Assembly (NCBI GenBank): GCA_027625915.1
Contig: JANTQA010000029.1
Location: 6,386,001 to 6,450,000 of the forward strand
DNA from: Anaeramoeba flamelloides
Taxonomy: Eukaryota > Metamonada > Anaeramoebidae
Reading direction: 5' to 3'
Length of the DNA stretch: 64,000 nt
Below the pieces are notes generated by a model. It made no database searches. It was not told where the DNA came from and saw only the letters and a program-made list of their open reading frames with translations. Numbering within the stretch: position 1 is the first letter of the stretch; every line of letters begins with the position of its first letter. A program made the translations under genes and the position numbers. This document shows, piece by piece, positions 61,853 to 64,000 of this stretch.

Positions 61853-62109
61853 AATTTAATAATTTTCCCGAAAGTAAATGTGTGTAAAAGTTCTTTATTC
61901 AATAAAATTTTGATACCAAAAAATATTTATATCTGATCCTAACTGAAACTAGAGATATTATAACAACTCAACATTTGAAAAAAAATAAACTAGATTTTGT
62001 TGAAGTTGCCCAACATTTTCTCAAATATCATTCATTTATAATTAACCTTTAGAGAACAAATAAACAATTTGTAGAATAGTAAACATCTAAAAATCATTGT
62101 TATTCTGTA

Positions 62110-62560
62110 TACTGGCATTTGGATTCTAAAGGGAAAAAATTTTCATTTCTGTTTCCCCATTTTTCTTCAATAGATAGAGTTTTTAAAGAAGTAGACAATA
62201 ATTTGTGGCTCTATTTGAAAAAGGAGATTGAATATTAAGTGATAATAATTACCATTTATAATTCAATTACCAATAAAGTTAATTTAATAAATCAATAGAT
62301 TTTCTTGAAAATAGAAAAACTCAAATTCTTGTTACCAATTGAGAAAAACAATAAGTAATATTATGATCTTCAACTGGCGTTTGAATAATAAATAGGAAAC
62401 AATTTTCACTTCATTTTTCATACTTTTCTTTTAGAAATCAAGCACCCAACAACAAAATGTGTTGGCATTTGTGGTCTCTATTTTAAAAAGGAGATGAAAA
62501 TGAAAGTGGAAAATTTTCACATTTATTATTTAAATATCAGGATCAATTCAAGATCCAAAA
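62110..62560 (+). repeat. Imperfect direct duplication
   Basis: Two copies of a ~190-bp unit about 265 bp apart, sharing ACTGGC.TTTG near the start and a TTGTGG.CTCTATTT block followed by AAAAAGGAGAT. Confidence 0.55.
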
Positions 62561-62689
62561 AAAAATTACAATTGAAATCATATCATTTCTTAACAAACTT
62601 TTCAATGGTTACAATAACCTTAGAATAATACATTTTAACCTAGTGGCTATATATCTTGTAATAAAGCAAAATTGCAAAACTATTATGAA

Positions 62690-62855
62690 TCAAAAACCAA
62701 AAATATCAAAAAGAGAAAAAATGACAAAAAATGATTTCAATTTTGAAATTTTGCAAAATAAAATTTCTCTTCGAGTATCAATTCATACCCTTTAAACACA
62801 TGTAAGTTACTAATAATAACTGGACACATTTTACTGGAAAACAGTTTATTTTATT
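62690..62855 (+). repeat. Family K right-end module
   Basis: Shares the AGAAAAAATGA purine block, the AATAACTGGACAC region and a GGAAAACAGTTTATTTTA end with 38430-38583 and 43075-43258. Confidence 0.5.
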
Positions 62856-63975
62856 TTTTTTTCACTACCTAGGATGTAAAAATAATATAAATCTTCCAAA
62901 TAATAATAATTGATGATACTTATTTTTTAGTACATCAATTTATTCAATTCCAATGATTAAAAAGGCAATTCAAATGCTTCAGAGCAGCTAAAAATGTTAT
63001 CAATCAATATATTATTTTTGAATTTACCTTTGGAAATTATTATATAAAAAAATTTTTTTAAAAGAGTTTAATTTTGTAATTTCTAATTATTCTAAATTTG
63101 AGAAATTGAACAAATAAAAAAATATTTAATTATCTTTTTTGAAAAATTCAAAAAAAAAAAAAATTTCCTTTTAAAGATAAAAAGTTAGGGAAAGAGAAAA
63201 TGAAAGGGAAAAGTAAATGGGGAAATATTTTCTAGTTAATATAAAAATTATAGTTAGAAAACTTTAAGTAATAAAAAAAAAATAAAAAAAAAAATTAAGG
63301 ATCTAGTAATTTGTTGTGAATGTACTCCATACTCAGGGGGTAACCTGGGACCAAAAAGGGGTTTGTCAAATAGCCCTTCTTTTGGCTGACATAATTCAAA
63401 TAACAAAAAAAAACAATTTCATTGGAACTCTTTGACAAAAAATTTAACAAAGAAAAAAAAGTTTTAAAGAGTTCTCAATTTTAAAAAATTGAAATTTTAA
63501 AAAAAAAAAAATGATCTTTTCTCATTTTATATTTCCAAACGGTTAAATTTCTTTAATTTAAAACAAATTGCTTTCTTGAAGTTCGAAATCAATTTAATTC
63601 GATTTCATCTGGTTTGTGGTTATATGGTAACCCTCTAAATTTGACTAAGTAAGGATTTTGTAATATTCTCAAGATAAAAATAACTCATTTGAAAAATGAA
63701 AAAAAAGAAAAAAAAATCCCAAGATCTCAAAAAGCACTAAAGAGAGACACTTCAAAACTGACATAATTGTTTTCAAAATTGTATATTCTAACCATTCTAA
63801 TTGTAAATTGAGTGTCGCTCTTTGGTACTTTTTTCTAAAAATGTCCTCATTTTTGGTTGTTGATTTTTGGAGATCGATCATACATCATATGTTGGTTGGT
63901 TTTTGATTGGTGTTAGGTACTCATAAAAACTACTAAAAAGTTTTTTTCCATTTCAGAAAAAAAAAATTAACCGTA

Positions 63976-64000
63976 ATGACTCAACCCTTAAAAAAAAATA
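63976..64000 (+). CDS. Possible start of a gene cut by the window edge
   Basis: ATG followed by an open frame (MTQPLKKN) to the last base. It is supported only by an open start, so this is a note rather than a call. Confidence 0.15.

Larger units (their letters stand above)
61853..63975. other. Non-coding right end with partial repeats
   Basis: Contains an imperfect direct duplication (62110-62300 and 62375-62560) and a family K right-end module at 62690-62855. A patch at about 63330-63400 (GGGGGTAACCTGGGACC) is unusually GC-rich and has a weak inverted counterpart near 63605-63640. The minus frame at 63669-63881 has a Phe-rich tail and no domain. Confidence 0.45.

Noticed and set aside
63669-63881. 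70-residue minus-strand frame as a gene
   Set aside because: The first half is mixed, but it ends in a Phe-rich stretch from an A-run, with no domain, splice or repeat support.
1-64000. tRNA, rRNA, snRNA or CRISPR features
   Set aside because: No cloverleaf-like T-arm motif, no conserved snRNA block and no spaced direct-repeat array were found by eye. A covariance search would be decisive.

Overview
This is a very AT-rich, gene-poor stretch of nuclear DNA from a protist. Six host genes are well supported and two or three very small ones are possible. The rest is intergenic or intronic DNA full of homopolymers, microsatellites and short transposon-derived repeats. Spliceosomal introns (about 110 nt to 3.8 kb, GT..AG, many acceptors ending in AATAG), N/K/E-rich low-complexity protein tracts and use of TAA, TAG and TGA as stops point to a free-living amoeboid or flagellate protist with the standard code. 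The style recalls Anaeramoeba, but Amoebozoa or Heterolobosea cannot be excluded from the sequence alone.

Layout. 1-5861: non-coding, with DNA-element copies and a decayed LINE. 5862-10629 (+): proteasome beta-1 subunit in four exons; its 3.8 kb third intron holds two elements. 12994-21546 (-): six-exon ankyrin-repeat gene with element-filled introns. 21547-28624: repeats only. 28625-32443 (+): DENN-domain protein of DENND1/connecdenn type, three exons. 32444-39424: an element split by a 5'-truncated LINE, two tandem hairpin MITEs and other repeats. 39425-40372 (-): Sip5/DA2-type RING protein, two exons. 45116-46831 (-): UBXN7-like UBA/UAS/UIM/UBX protein. 47000-54274: a large foldback element and two copies of another TIR family. 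54275-55399 (+): kelch protein. 55400-64000: repeats, one small candidate gene (58556-58768, -) and a possible gene start at the right edge.

Three of the six genes belong to the ubiquitin-proteasome system: the beta-1 peptidase, a RING-type candidate E3, and a candidate Cdc48/p97 adaptor. They are far apart and on different strands, so this is not an operon-like arrangement. The DENN protein would act in Rab activation at clathrin-coated membranes.

The most distinctive signal is the density and variety of short non-autonomous DNA elements. I count about a dozen families. They include a ~196-bp nearly palindromic MITE in six copies, a set of families sharing a TAAACT-type terminus, a foldback with ~262-bp arms, and a family whose minus strand may carry the relic of a transposase start. 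I saw no tRNA, rRNA, CRISPR array, LTR element or virus-like element.
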